Source: Embleya scabrispora (GTDB taxonomy: Bacteria > Actinomycetota > Actinomycetes > Streptomycetales > Streptomycetaceae). From it: a stretch of 64,000 nucleotides of DNA. Numbering within the stretch: position 1 is the first letter of the stretch; every line of letters begins with the position of its first letter. The stretch covers positions 1,054,001 through 1,118,000 of the forward strand of contig NZ_MWQN01000001.1 in assembly GCF_002024165.1 (NCBI RefSeq), given 5' to 3'. Of this stretch, positions 8,401 through 16,734 are shown piece by piece. The notes beneath the pieces were generated by a model that made no database searches, was not told where the DNA came from, and was given only the letters and a program-made list of their open reading frames with translations. A program made the position numbers and the translations under genes.

Positions 8401-10435
8401 GGTGTATCTGCACCGGGCCGCGGCGCACAGCGAGGACCTGGTCGCCGCGTCGGCGGACGTGGAGCGCGCCGCGCGGCTGGTGCCGGAGTTGCCGGAGGTG
8501 CGCCGGGCCCGACCGCTGCTGCGCTCGTGGCAGGCGCTCGCCCACGCCCTGGCCGGCAGGCACGAGGCGTCGATCGAGATCCGCCTCGAGTCGGAGCGGA
8601 TCGACCCGACGGATGTACGCAACCTGCAATGCCTGGCGCTGTCCGCGCTGCGCGCCGGGCAGGCGGGCGACGCGGGGCACACCACCGGGCTGTGGCGGCT
8701 GGTCTGCGGGACGTGGGCGACGGTGTTGTACAGCCCGAGGTTTTGGATCGACCTGGAGGCGCGGACCGGGCGGGAGATCTCCGCCGAGCAGATCCACACC
8801 GCGCGGCAGGAGCAGATCGAGCGGGTGTGTCGGGAGTTGCGCGAGCGCGCCGCGCACAGCGAGGGCTCGGTGGCCGCGCTGTATCGCAGGCTGGACCGGC
8901 ACTGGGCGTGGGAGGTGGCCGCGACCGAGCGGGTGGCGGCGCTGGATCCGGCGCCGGCGCCGATCGTGTGCGGGCCGCTGTTCCTGGCCCGGGTGGCCGA
9001 TCCGGAACACGGCTCGGACGCGGGTCGGGCGTTGGCCGAGACGGTGCGCGCCGCCGCCGATCCGCACACCGGCGACCTGCTCGGGCCGTTGGGGATGTAC
9101 CACCACCTGATCGACGTGGGCCGCTTCGACGAGGCGGTGGCGGGGCTGACCGGTCTCGCGGGCCTGGCCGGGCCGGACGCGACACCGGGGGTGGCCGCGC
9201 TGTTGGCCCGGGCGCACCTGGTCCGGGCGCGGGATCTGGGCGGGCGCGGGGAGTGGGCGCAGGCGCTGGGGTGTCTGGAGCAGGCCGCGCCGATCCCGGC
9301 GGAGGCGACCGAGTTGGCGGCGGAGGTGGGAATTCGCGCCGCCAAGGCGGTACTCGCCGCCGCGCCGGCCGAAGAGGACGAGGCCGCGCGGCTGTTGGAG
9401 CGCGCGTGGGCGCTGGCTCCCGACGGGCCGGGCCTGCGCGGGGAGTTGGCCGGGGCGTACGCGCGACTGGCCCGGCGGGCGCACGAGGGCAGGCGGCATC
9501 GGGACGCGATCGCGCTGGTGCGGCAGGCGCTGGAGCTGACCCCGGCGGACCCGGCGACCCGGGCGCTGGCGGGCGCCGCGTTGCGCGGGCTGGTGATGGA
9601 GTTGCTGGCGGCCGACACCGCCGCGGCGGCGGCCGAGGCGGTCGGGGCGATGCGCGAGGCGTTCGCGCTGGATCCGGGCGAGGCGAGCCGGATCGGGCTG
9701 ACCAACTCGCTGTTCCTGAGCGCGGAGCGGCTGGCGCTGCGCGGGGGTGCGCGTGAGCGGGCGGTGGCGGCGATGGCCGAGGCCATCGCGCTGGCCGACC
9801 CCGACGGCGGGACCGACTCCGTGGCCGCCGAGGCCCGCCGGCGGGTGGCCGCGCTGCTGGTGGAGACGGCGGGGGCGAGCGAGCGGGACGAGGACTTCGA
9901 CCGGGCGATCACGCTCCTGGAGGAGGCCCGGCACTACGGCGACGACCCGCCCACCCGCCGGGCGCTGGCGTTCAACCACTACTACGCGCGGCACTACGAG
10001 GTCGCGGAGAGGTTGTTGCGGCAGGAGATCGGCGGCGGCCTGGAGATCGACACGCTGCGCGAGGCGTGGGTGGTGGTGGCCGTCGACTGGGGCTACGACC
10101 TGCTGGCCAAGGGCCGTGCGTACGATGCGATCGAGGTGCTGTCGGCGGCGCTGCGCGAGCACGAGGAGCCGAGGCTGCGGGACGCGCTGGTGGCGGTGTA
10201 CCTGGGCGAGGAGCGCTACCAGGACGCGATCCGCACGCTGGAGGCGGTCGAGTCGACCCCGGAGAACACCCGCCTCCTGGCACTCGCGCTGCACAACGAG
10301 GGGGTACGCCAGGCGAACATGGGCCACAACCACACCGCGCTCGTACACCTGGAGCGGGCCCACGAGTACCACCCGACGGACGGCACCCGGGAGATCCTGG
10401 ACGAGGTCCGCTCCCGAATCCACGGTTACTACTGA
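5480..10435 (+). CDS. Giant membrane-anchored TPR protein with internal Cys/His cluster
   Basis: 1651 residues. Residues about 4-24 form a single N-terminal transmembrane helix followed by FRRRP, so the bulk is probably cytoplasmic. The rest is mostly helix-pair repeats with TPR character (for example GYELGRLHRDAGRPDEALAA, AYRQALVVPG) from about 30 to the C-terminus. At residues about 859-900 the repeats are interrupted by a probable zinc-binding module containing CGQCGRAYCAEH and, about 10 residues on, CGSC. It resembles the small treble-clef or B-box class but I could not assign a family. TPR arrays are scaffolds for protein assemblies. A small J-domain-like gene follows 111 bp downstream, suggesting a chaperone-type partnership. 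No enzymatic motif is visible. Confidence 0.85.
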   Translation: MTVPLLAAVAALLALVAALMWFGFRRRPASVAARADTLLAQAEGAHRAGRLAAADRGYRRVADALGKPGAPTGLAATRGRALIGLGEVASRQGRPADALAAFRAAFALTTLPPGALELTAADATRRADPGPLEIALCVDLVTRTDTDPDHAAYDFLEARCVVAAGASEAELIAVEALAARIEAGAPRLEWAVYARACALRDLGRGAEAIAAFERADRLVPRAATGYELGRLHRDAGRPDEALAAFERSLTIEPERPEVLYAMALTHLRRTPADKAQRVAALEAAVGLLTRTCTLAPTHAQAWLGLGRAQHALGHDDAAFEPLRRACELMPEHVDVQMEFVDLALARGQRAAAIPVLRRVVAGRPRHVAANLILGTLHDEDGDFVAAAPCFERVVAVEPGHARARFGLGRALFEQGEAGRAIPHLAAVPERDAAQHHLLARAYSAAGEPAAADAAFSAAIEAGDDSAIAHHRQACVRLRRELRQDAIASFWRVLDRADDDSPLVAEALLFRGIAYREEGDLGAARADADAAVAAAPRDARAHYARGQLAVVEDEWATARGAFETAVRLDPDYAPARFGLGLVREHAGEHEGAAEAYEHGLARRPDWTPAVVRLGAARIAAGRIADGVEVLGRVRGEPTGSARFHLALGYARQGRVERADELWAAPGGVNDAIRAHNVATARDLLARAALAAGDHALAREHWQACRDAFPEHDGYRTALAETLFREGAELLRFGRDGGAQLAAARDRLGAAAALVPGDRRVRLHLAVAALYAGEPALAVRLSAALDPLADPRVGHLAPLARLALGAGTVSLGALVEAEPAAWAVRGMHAARGRRWADAAEAYRQALVVPGPVEPEPRAAVCEAARCTASARAGCGQCGRAYCAEHGVLGAALPARCGSCVDAVLAALASCAHLAGTGAVAEAEATRWAGDGGRAAAHHLLALLRAQRGDHDAALAGLERLLAGPMASDEGRLIAARVYLHRAAAHSEDLVAASADVERAARLVPELPEVRRARPLLRSWQALAHALAGRHEASIEIRLESERIDPTDVRNLQCLALSALRAGQAGDAGHTTGLWRLVCGTWATVLYSPRFWIDLEARTGREISAEQIHTARQEQIERVCRELRERAAHSEGSVAALYRRLDRHWAWEVAATERVAALDPAPAPIVCGPLFLARVADPEHGSDAGRALAETVRAAADPHTGDLLGPLGMYHHLIDVGRFDEAVAGLTGLAGLAGPDATPGVAALLARAHLVRARDLGGRGEWAQALGCLEQAAPIPAEATELAAEVGIRAAKAVLAAAPAEEDEAARLLERAWALAPDGPGLRGELAGAYARLARRAHEGRRHRDAIALVRQALELTPADPATRALAGAALRGLVMELLAADTAAAAAEAVGAMREAFALDPGEASRIGLTNSLFLSAERLALRGGARERAVAAMAEAIALADPDGGTDSVAAEARRRVAALLVETAGASERDEDFDRAITLLEEARHYGDDPPTRRALAFNHYYARHYEVAERLLRQEIGGGLEIDTLREAWVVVAVDWGYDLLAKGRAYDAIEVLSAALREHEEPRLRDALVAVYLGEERYQDAIRTLEAVESTPENTRLLALALHNEGVRQANMGHNHTALVHLERAHEYHPTDGTREILDEVRSRIHGYY

Positions 10436-10546
10436 CACCGCCCGCGCCACGGCGCCCTCGCGCCCCATCGCACGACGAAGCCGCACCGCATCCCACCGAA
10501 ACCACACCCACCGCGCACCGCACCCCGATCCCCCGGAGCCCGGATC

Positions 10547-10969
10547 ATGCCCGCAGCCGAACCCTCGCCGTACGACGTCCTCGGAATCACCCCGGCCGCC
10601 ACGCCACCCGAGGTACACGCCGCCTACGAACGCGCGTTGGCGGCGGCCACGGGCGCCCCCGACCGCGAGGCATGCACCACCGCCTACCTGCACCTGCGCA
10701 ACACCGGCCGCCGCCTGGGCGCCGACATCCTGGAGTACGCCGCCCCCGACCCGTCCACCACGGCCCGCGAGGCATTCGCGGGCGTCGCCGAGCAACGCTT
10801 CCTCCCCCGGGACGCCCCACCCCCACCGATCACGACCCTGGTCGTCCTGCGCCGCTCCACCACCGCCGAAGACCACCGCGAACCCCCGCCCACCGACACG
10901 ACTTTCGCCACCCCGGCCCGCTTCACCGCCACGGCCGACGTATTGCCCCCGGTGGACATCCCCCGCTGA
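10547..10969 (+). CDS. Small J-domain-like protein lacking HPD
   Basis: 140 residues; ATG 10547 is preceded by CCGGAG. The N-terminal 60 residues follow the J-domain pattern: PYDVLGITPAATPPEVHAAYERAL matches helix I and II of DnaJ (YxxLGv...ikkaYr). The HPD tripeptide that stimulates Hsp70 ATPase is absent, with ATGAPDREACTTAY in its place. The C-terminal 70 residues are Pro/Thr-rich with little predicted structure. Because it follows the giant TPR gene in the same direction, the two may act together. It could be a J-like adaptor without co-chaperone activity; the family call rests on helix I-II only. Confidence 0.6.
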   Translation: MPAAEPSPYDVLGITPAATPPEVHAAYERALAAATGAPDREACTTAYLHLRNTGRRLGADILEYAAPDPSTTAREAFAGVAEQRFLPRDAPPPPITTLVVLRRSTTAEDHREPPPTDTTFATPARFTATADVLPPVDIPR

Positions 10970-11164
10970 GCCCATCGGCGCCGACCTCCGCCGCCCTCCC
11001 GCCGCCCCGGCCCCGCACGCCGTCCCGCCGGGGAAGCCGCTTCGCGTTGCGCGTCGTGCCCCGTCCCGACCCCCAAGGGGTGGGATTTCGCGTTCTGATG
11101 GTTGACCTAGTCCACTGTTGTGAGGATGGTGGCAGGCAGTTGTCCGGATCAGGGGAGGGACGCC

Positions 11165-11956
11165 GTGGCCAAGCGGTTCGAGGGACGTAGGGCATTGATC
11201 ACCGGGGCCAGCAGGGGAATCGGGGCGGCGTTGGCGGTGCGGCTCGCGGCCGAGGGAGCCGATGTGGCGGTGACCGCGCGTACCGTGCGGCAGGGGAATC
11301 TGGCGGGGTCGTTGGAGCGGACCGAGACGCTGATCGCCCGGCACGGTCGCCGCACCGCCGTGGTGCCGGCCGACCTGTCCGACGAGACGCAGCGGGCCAG
11401 GATCGTGCCCGCCGCCGAGGAGGGGCTGGGCGGGCCGATCGACATCCTGGTCAACAACGCGGCGATGGCCTCGTACGCCTCGCTTCGGGTGTACCCGCAA
11501 CGCCGCGCCCGGCTGCACTTCGAGGTGAACGTGCTGGCCCCGATGGAGTTGTGTCAGGCCGTGGTGCCGGCCATGGCGACGCGTGGCGAGGGCTGGATCG
11601 TCAACGTGACCAGCGGTACCGCCCGGCCGTGGGCGGGGCCGCCGTTCGATTTGGGGGTGCTCGGGACCAAGAGCGCGGTGTACGGGGCGTCCAAGGCGGC
11701 GCTGAACAGGATCACCAACGCGCTGGCGGCGGAGCTGTACGGGACCGGGATCCGGGTGAACACGATCGAGCCCCGGGCCGCGGTACTCAGCGAGGGCGCC
11801 GAGGAGTTGGTCGGCGGGCAGTTGCGGCCCGATCAGATCGAGACGATGGACCAGATGGTCTCCGCCACGCTGGAGTTGTGCGACGGGCCGGCGGCGCGAA
11901 CCGGCGGCGAGTACGTGAGCCTGGACCTGCTCTCCGAGTTGGGCATCAACGTCTGA
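11165..11956 (+). CDS. Short-chain dehydrogenase/reductase
   Basis: 263 residues from GTG 11165, which has an AGGGGAGGGA ribosome-binding stretch just upstream. The Rossmann NAD(P) motif is TGASRGIG (residues 13-20). NNAAM follows beta-4, and the catalytic YGASK has Tyr173 and Lys177, with a preceding NVTSG Ser. The length is typical of classical SDRs. The substrate is unknown; PRAAV after the catalytic helix fits fatty-acyl or small carbonyl reductases but is not diagnostic. It converges with the PucR-type gene, 31 bp between stops, and does not belong to the proline operon. Confidence 0.9.
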   Translation: MAKRFEGRRALITGASRGIGAALAVRLAAEGADVAVTARTVRQGNLAGSLERTETLIARHGRRTAVVPADLSDETQRARIVPAAEEGLGGPIDILVNNAAMASYASLRVYPQRRARLHFEVNVLAPMELCQAVVPAMATRGEGWIVNVTSGTARPWAGPPFDLGVLGTKSAVYGASKAALNRITNALAAELYGTGIRVNTIEPRAAVLSEGAEELVGGQLRPDQIETMDQMVSATLELCDGPAARTGGEYVSLDLLSELGINV

Positions 11957-11987
11957 ACCGCCTCCGCCGGGCGGCCCGGGCGCCGGG

Positions 11988-13607
11988 TCACCCCGGCAGG
12001 CGCAGCAGGAGCGCGGCGAGCAGGCGGGTCTTCGGGTCGGCCCAGTCCAGGCCGGTCAACTCGCCCGCCCGGCGGATCCGGTAGCGCAGCGTGTTCGGGT
12101 GGATGTGCAGCGCCGCGGCGGCGGCGCGCACATCGCCCAGCGCGTCCAGCCAGGCCAGCACCGAGTCCGCGTACTCCGTGTCGTGCTCGCCGTCGTGCGC
12201 CCGCAGCGCGATCAGGCGCGGGTCGCGGATCTCCCGGTGCTCGGCCAGCAGCGCCTGGACCTCCCCGTGCAGCACCTGCGGACGCACCTGCGACAGCGCC
12301 GCGACCTCGGCCGACACCCCGCCGGTCGCCATCGCGTCCAGGACCCGGTCGGCCGACTCCCGGGCCGCGACGGTACGGGCCAGGCTCGGCGCCGGATCGC
12401 CGACCGCGCCGCGCACCACCAGGTCGAGGTGGCCGTGCGCGGCGGCGGCGATCTCGTGCGCCCAGCCGAGCGCGACCGTCTCGGTCGGCGGCGCGGACAG
12501 CAGCACGTAGACCCTCGGACCCAGCGGCGCGACCCGGGCGTGGCTGTGTCGCGCCGCCGCGTACACCGAGACCAGGTTCGCCAGTTCGGTCCGGGCCAGC
12601 TCCTGCGCCGACTCGTCGGGTACGTCCGCCCGCACCGCGAAGCCGAGCACGAGCACCGGTCGCACCGGGTCCAGGCCGAGTTGCGCGGCGGCGGCCCGAG
12701 CCGCGATCGAGCCGCCGAGCAGGCCGGCCACGCTCTCCCGGGTCGGCCCGGCCTCGGCGGCCGACCTGGCGCGTCGGCGCACCAGATGCAGCGTGGCCAC
12801 CCGCGCCGCGCCGACCAGCACCTCCTCGGCCCGATCGGCGAGCGGCCGGCGGCCCTCCTGGACCCAGATCGTGCCCAGCCACCGCCCACCGGCGTGCACC
12901 CCGACCGCGAGCCGGCGCCGGATGCCCAGGTCGGGCCGCTCCTCCACGGCGACCACCTGCGTGGTGGTGCGCAGCCGGTGGAACACGCCCCAGTCGCGCA
13001 GCCGGGCCATGTACTCCTCCGGCCCCTGCCACCCCAGGATGGACAACCGCCGCAACTCGTCGGCCTCGTCCGGCCCGGTGGCCCGCGAGTAGGCCAGCAC
13101 CCGGTTGGCGCTGTCCTCGATGCTCACCCCGCCGCCGGTGAGCATCGCGGTCGTCTGGGCGAGCGAGAACAGGTCGCCGCCATCGGGCGGTTCGGCGTCG
13201 GGCCGCTCGTCGAGGGCGGCGTGCGCGAGCGCGGCCACCTGTTCCCAGCGGGCCTCGGGGCGCACCGACAGCAGCACCACGCCCGCCGCGTCGGCCACCT
13301 CGCGCAGCGCCGCGCTCTCCCCCTTGACCGCGATCGCCGTCGCGCCGGCCGCGCCCGCCGCCCGCACCGTGCCGGCCGCCGCCCGGCCGCGCAGGCCGAC
13401 CGCGAGCAGCAGATCGCCCGGCATCACGTGCGGCTCCTCCTCCGGATCGAGGATCGACACGTGCCGAACCGCCGCCTCCAGGCCGCCGGCCGCCGCCGCG
13501 ACCCGGATCGGGCCGTCGCCGACCGGGCCGCCGAGGGCGGCGAGCAGTTCGCGCAGCGGGACGGCGGATTCGGGCACGTTCGGCCCCTTCGTGGATTCGG
13601 CAGACAT
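11988..13607 (-). CDS. PucR/CdaR-type transcriptional regulator of proline catabolism
   Basis: 539 residues from ATG 13607. The N-terminal third resembles the PucR sensory domain (VRHVSILDPEEEPHVMPGDLLLAVGLRGR). A GAF-like middle follows, and the C-terminal PucR helix-turn-helix is clear (AAAALHIHPNTLRYRIRRAGELTGLDWADPKTRLLAALLL). It is divergent from pruA and proline dehydrogenase across 141 bp that contain a 20-bp near-palindrome. The arrangement matches proline-responsive regulators controlling put/pru genes in actinomycetes. The inducer is inferred, not shown. Confidence 0.88.
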   Translation of the reverse strand: MSAESTKGPNVPESAVPLRELLAALGGPVGDGPIRVAAAAGGLEAAVRHVSILDPEEEPHVMPGDLLLAVGLRGRAAAGTVRAAGAAGATAIAVKGESAALREVADAAGVVLLSVRPEARWEQVAALAHAALDERPDAEPPDGGDLFSLAQTTAMLTGGGVSIEDSANRVLAYSRATGPDEADELRRLSILGWQGPEEYMARLRDWGVFHRLRTTTQVVAVEERPDLGIRRRLAVGVHAGGRWLGTIWVQEGRRPLADRAEEVLVGAARVATLHLVRRRARSAAEAGPTRESVAGLLGGSIAARAAAAQLGLDPVRPVLVLGFAVRADVPDESAQELARTELANLVSVYAAARHSHARVAPLGPRVYVLLSAPPTETVALGWAHEIAAAAHGHLDLVVRGAVGDPAPSLARTVAARESADRVLDAMATGGVSAEVAALSQVRPQVLHGEVQALLAEHREIRDPRLIALRAHDGEHDTEYADSVLAWLDALGDVRAAAAALHIHPNTLRYRIRRAGELTGLDWADPKTRLLAALLLRLPG

Positions 13608-13636
13608 TGGCCGATGGGCCAAGCGGGGAGTTTCGA

Positions 13637-13656
13637 GTTTAACCGATCGGATAAAC
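13637..13656. promoter_or_regulatory. Near-perfect 20-bp palindrome, candidate PucR operator
   Basis: GTTTAACCGATCGGATAAAC is symmetric around CCGATCGG, with only the sixth pair (A/A) unmatched. It lies 30 bp upstream of the regulator start and 93 bp upstream of the pruA start. This AT-containing island in an otherwise GC-rich intergenic region is the natural candidate for autoregulation and pruA control. Confidence 0.6.
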
Positions 13657-13748
13657 ACCCGACGGCGGTCGCGGCCTACCGTTGAGCGCGAGATCCGTGT
13701 CCGCACACGGCCGCACACCGCCGCAGATCACCGAACAGGAGCGCCGTC

Positions 13749-15377
13749 TTGGACGCTGTGACCCAGGTTCCCGCCCCGGTCAACGAGCCGGTACACGACT
13801 ACGCCCCCGGCACGCCCGCGCGGGCGCGCCTCGAAGCGAAGCTCGCGGAACTGGCCGCGGCCCCGATCGACCTCCCCATGACCATCGGCGGCAAGCGGCG
13901 CATGGGCGCCGGCAAGCGCGAGGACGTGGTCCAGCCGCACAACCACAGCGCGCGCCTGGGCACCTTCGCGCACGCGGACACCGCCGACGCGCAGGACGCC
14001 GTCGACGCGGCCCTCGCCGCCGCGCCGGCCTGGCGGGACCTGTCCTTCGACGACCGCGCGGCGATCTTCCTCAAGGCCGCCGACCTGCTCGCCGGCCCGT
14101 GGCGCGAGACGCTGGCCGCGGCGACCATGCTGGGCCAGGGCAAGAACGCCCAGCAGGCGGAGATCGACTCCTCGTGCGAGCTGATCGACTTCTGGCGCTT
14201 CAACGTGCACTTCGCCCGCCGTGCGCTGGCCGAACAGCCGATCAGCAGCCCGGGCGTGTGGAACCGCACCGACCACCGGCCGCTCGAAGGCTTCGTCTAC
14301 GCGATCACCCCGTTCAACTTCACCGCCATCGCGGGCAACCTGCCCACCGCGCCCGCCCTGATGGGCAACGTCGTGGTCTGGAAGCCGTCGCCGACGCAGA
14401 CCTTCTCGGCCGTACTGCTGATGGAACTGCTCGAAGAGGCCGGGCTGCCCCCGGGCGTGATCAACCTGGTCACCGGCGACGGGATCGCGGTCTCCGAGGT
14501 GGCGCTGCGCCACCCGGACCTGGCGGGCATCCACTTCACCGGCTCCACCGCCACCTTCCAGCACCTGTGGCGCACGGTCGGCGAGAACATCGCGAACTAC
14601 CGCACCTACCCGAGGATCGTCGGCGAGACCGGCGGCAAGGACTTCGTGGTCGCCCACCCCAGCGCCGACCCCGACGTGCTGCGCACCGCCCTCGTTCGCG
14701 GCGCGTTCGAGTACCAGGGCCAGAAGTGCTCGGCCGCCTCGCGCGCCTACATCCCGCGCTCGCTGTGGGAGTCCGACTTCAAGGCCGACTTCCTGGCCAC
14801 CGTCGACGGCCTGTCGATGGGCGACCCGACCGACCTGAGCCACTTCCTGGGCGCGGTGATCGACGAGCGCGCGTTCGCCAAGAACAAGGGCGCGATCGAC
14901 CGGGCGCACGCCGACGAGACGGTGGAGGTCGCGGCCGGCGGGACCTACGACGACAGTGTCGGCTGGTTCGTCCGCCCGACCGTGCTGGTCTCCGCGAACG
15001 CCGACCACGAGATCTTCAAGGACGAGTACTTCGGCCCGATCCTGGCCGTGCACGTGTACGAGGACGACGCCTACGACATGATGCTGGCCCAGATGGAGTC
15101 GGTCTCCGCGTACGGCCTGACCGGCGCGATCATCGCCCGGGACCGCGAGGTCATCGCGCACACCGCGCACGTGTTGCGGTTCGCGGCGGGCAACTTCTAC
15201 ATCAACGACCGACCCACCGGCGCGGTCGTGGGGCAGCAGCCGTTCGGCGGCGGGCGCGCGTCGGGCACCAACGACAAGGCCGGCGCGATGCAGAACCTCA
15301 CCCGCTGGATCAGCTCACGCTCGATCAAGGAGACGTTCGTCCCGGCGACGGACCACCGCTACCCGCACATGGGCTGA
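13749..15377 (+). CDS. pruA: L-glutamate gamma-semialdehyde (P5C) dehydrogenase
   Basis: 542 residues, the usual length of group-1 PruA. It oxidises glutamate semialdehyde, formed from P5C, to glutamate with NAD+. The catalytic Cys327 is in YQGQKCSAASRAY and the general base Glu293 in VGETGGKD. The NAD-binding ITPFNFTAIAGN and the C-terminal GQQPFGGGRASGTNDKAG are both present. The start is TTG 13749 with AGGAG upstream; the MDAVTQVP N-terminus is the form I know from streptomycete homologues. The proline dehydrogenase gene follows after 31 bp, so both steps from proline to glutamate are co-transcribed. Confidence 0.97.
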   Translation: MDAVTQVPAPVNEPVHDYAPGTPARARLEAKLAELAAAPIDLPMTIGGKRRMGAGKREDVVQPHNHSARLGTFAHADTADAQDAVDAALAAAPAWRDLSFDDRAAIFLKAADLLAGPWRETLAAATMLGQGKNAQQAEIDSSCELIDFWRFNVHFARRALAEQPISSPGVWNRTDHRPLEGFVYAITPFNFTAIAGNLPTAPALMGNVVVWKPSPTQTFSAVLLMELLEEAGLPPGVINLVTGDGIAVSEVALRHPDLAGIHFTGSTATFQHLWRTVGENIANYRTYPRIVGETGGKDFVVAHPSADPDVLRTALVRGAFEYQGQKCSAASRAYIPRSLWESDFKADFLATVDGLSMGDPTDLSHFLGAVIDERAFAKNKGAIDRAHADETVEVAAGGTYDDSVGWFVRPTVLVSANADHEIFKDEYFGPILAVHVYEDDAYDMMLAQMESVSAYGLTGAIIARDREVIAHTAHVLRFAAGNFYINDRPTGAVVGQQPFGGGRASGTNDKAGAMQNLTRWISSRSIKETFVPATDHRYPHMG

Positions 15378-15408
15378 CCCCACCCCACCGGTACATCGGG
15401 AGAAGAAG

Positions 15409-16338
15409 ATGCTCCGCAGCCCCATCCTCGCGGCGGCCCGCTCGCCGCGGACCCGCTCCCTGGTCGAGCACCTGCCGCCGACCCGGGCCATCGTGGACCG
15501 CTTCGTCGCGGGCGACGTGCTCGACGACGCCGTCCGGGTCACCCGCGAACTCGTCGGGACCGGGCGCAAGGTGACGCTCGATCACCTCGGCGAGGACACC
15601 ACCGACCGCGCGCAGGCGGACGCCACGGTGGACGCGTACGACGCGCTGCTCGACACGCTCGGCGAGACCGGCCTGGCCCGCGACGCCGAAGTGTCGGTCA
15701 AGCTGTCCGCGGTGGGCCAGTTCCTGCCCGGCATCGGCGAGCGGACCGCGCTGGAGAACGCCCGGCGGATCTGTACCGCCGCCGCGCGGGTGGGCACCAC
15801 GGTCACCCTGGACATGGAGGACCACACCACGACCGACTCGACCCTGGGCATCCTGCGCGAATTGCGCGTGGACTTCCCGTGGGTGGGCGCGGTGCTCCAG
15901 GCCTACCTGCGGCGCACCGAGCAGGACTGCCGGGACCTGGCCTACGAGGGCTCGCGGGTGCGGTTGTGCAAGGGCGCCTATCAGGAGCCGGAGTCGGTCG
16001 CGTTCCAGGACAAGGGCGACGTGGACCGGTCCTACGTGCGCTGCCTGCGGATCCTGATGGAGGGCAAGGGCTACCCGATGGTGGCCTCGCACGACCCGCG
16101 CCTGATCGCCATCGCGAGGCACCTGGCGGATCGGGCGGAGCGGGCGCCCGGCAGCTTCGAGTTCCAGATGCTCTACGGCATCCGCCCCGAGGAGCAGACC
16201 CGGATCGTCGAACAGGGCGATCTGATGCGGATCTACCTTCCCTACGGCGCCGAATGGTACGGCTACTTCATGCGCCGACTCGCCGAACGCCCCGCCAATC
16301 TGACCTTCTTCCTGCGCGCGATGGCCACGAAGAGCTAG
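15409..16338 (+). CDS. Proline dehydrogenase (FAD-dependent, monofunctional)
   Basis: 309 residues forming a TIM-barrel PRODH: TLDMEDHTTTDSTL, VGAVLQAYLRRTEQDC, VRLCKGAYQEP (FAD/substrate Lys and Glu region), and FEFQMLYGIRPE. The C-terminal YGAEWYGYFMRRLAERPAN carries the substrate-carboxylate arginines. It oxidises L-proline to pyrroline-5-carboxylate, passing electrons to quinone. The start ATG 15409 has GGGAGAAG before it. It is the second gene of the pruA operon, closed by a strong hairpin at 16360-16397. Bifunctional PutA fusions of Gram-negatives are split into two genes here. Confidence 0.95.
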   Translation: MLRSPILAAARSPRTRSLVEHLPPTRAIVDRFVAGDVLDDAVRVTRELVGTGRKVTLDHLGEDTTDRAQADATVDAYDALLDTLGETGLARDAEVSVKLSAVGQFLPGIGERTALENARRICTAAARVGTTVTLDMEDHTTTDSTLGILRELRVDFPWVGAVLQAYLRRTEQDCRDLAYEGSRVRLCKGAYQEPESVAFQDKGDVDRSYVRCLRILMEGKGYPMVASHDPRLIAIARHLADRAERAPGSFEFQMLYGIRPEEQTRIVEQGDLMRIYLPYGAEWYGYFMRRLAERPANLTFFLRAMATKS

Positions 16339-16359
16339 GCAGGGCAGGGCAGTTCGCAT

Positions 16360-16397
16360 GGGCGCCGGACGGGAGCGGTTTCTCCCGTCCGGCGCCC
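16360..16397 (+). terminator. Rho-independent-like terminator after the proline operon
   Basis: A perfect 16-bp stem (GGGCGCCGGACGGGAG and its complement) with a 6-nt loop CGGTTT, starting 22 bp after the proline dehydrogenase stop. There is no long T-run, as is common in streptomycetes. Confidence 0.85.
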
Positions 16398-16468
16398 GCT
16401 GTCGTTTCGGTGCGTGCTCGGCATGATCGGTGTGATCGGCGTGCGGGGCACGCTGACAGCATGGGCTC

Positions 16469-16651
16469 ATGAACGCAATGGACTTCGGCGACTTCACGGT
16501 GCGCCGCGCGAAGGAGTCGGACGCGGGCGCGTTGGCCGGGATCGACGTGATCGCGAGCGCGGGTGACGCCGAGCGGCGGGCGAACATCGCCCGAACTGTT
16601 CCACCTCTGCGGTCGGCCGCAGGTCGGACCGACGCATCCATGACCTTGTGA
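16469..16651 (+). pseudogene. N-terminal remnant of a GNAT acetyltransferase
   Basis: A 60-codon frame begins like a GNAT protein (FTVRRAKESDAGALAGIDVIA...GDAERRANIARTV) but ends before the acetyl-CoA-binding motif A. No continuation of the fold is visible in the other two frames downstream. It is probably a decayed gene cut when the neighbouring accessory DNA arrived; expression as a short peptide cannot be excluded. Confidence 0.5.
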
Positions 16652-16734
16652 GCCGTGAGCCGACGCGGGCGGCGTGGGACGGACCTGGCTCTCGCCGTCC
16701 GGCCCTGCCGAGGAACGCGCCTGTCTCGTCGGGG

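Noticed and set aside
5372-11518. A 2048-codon open frame on the minus strand
   Set aside because: It is the antisense of the TPR gene, the J-like gene and part of the SDR, with Arg/Pro/Gln/His-rich low-complexity translation typical of GC-rich antisense frames.
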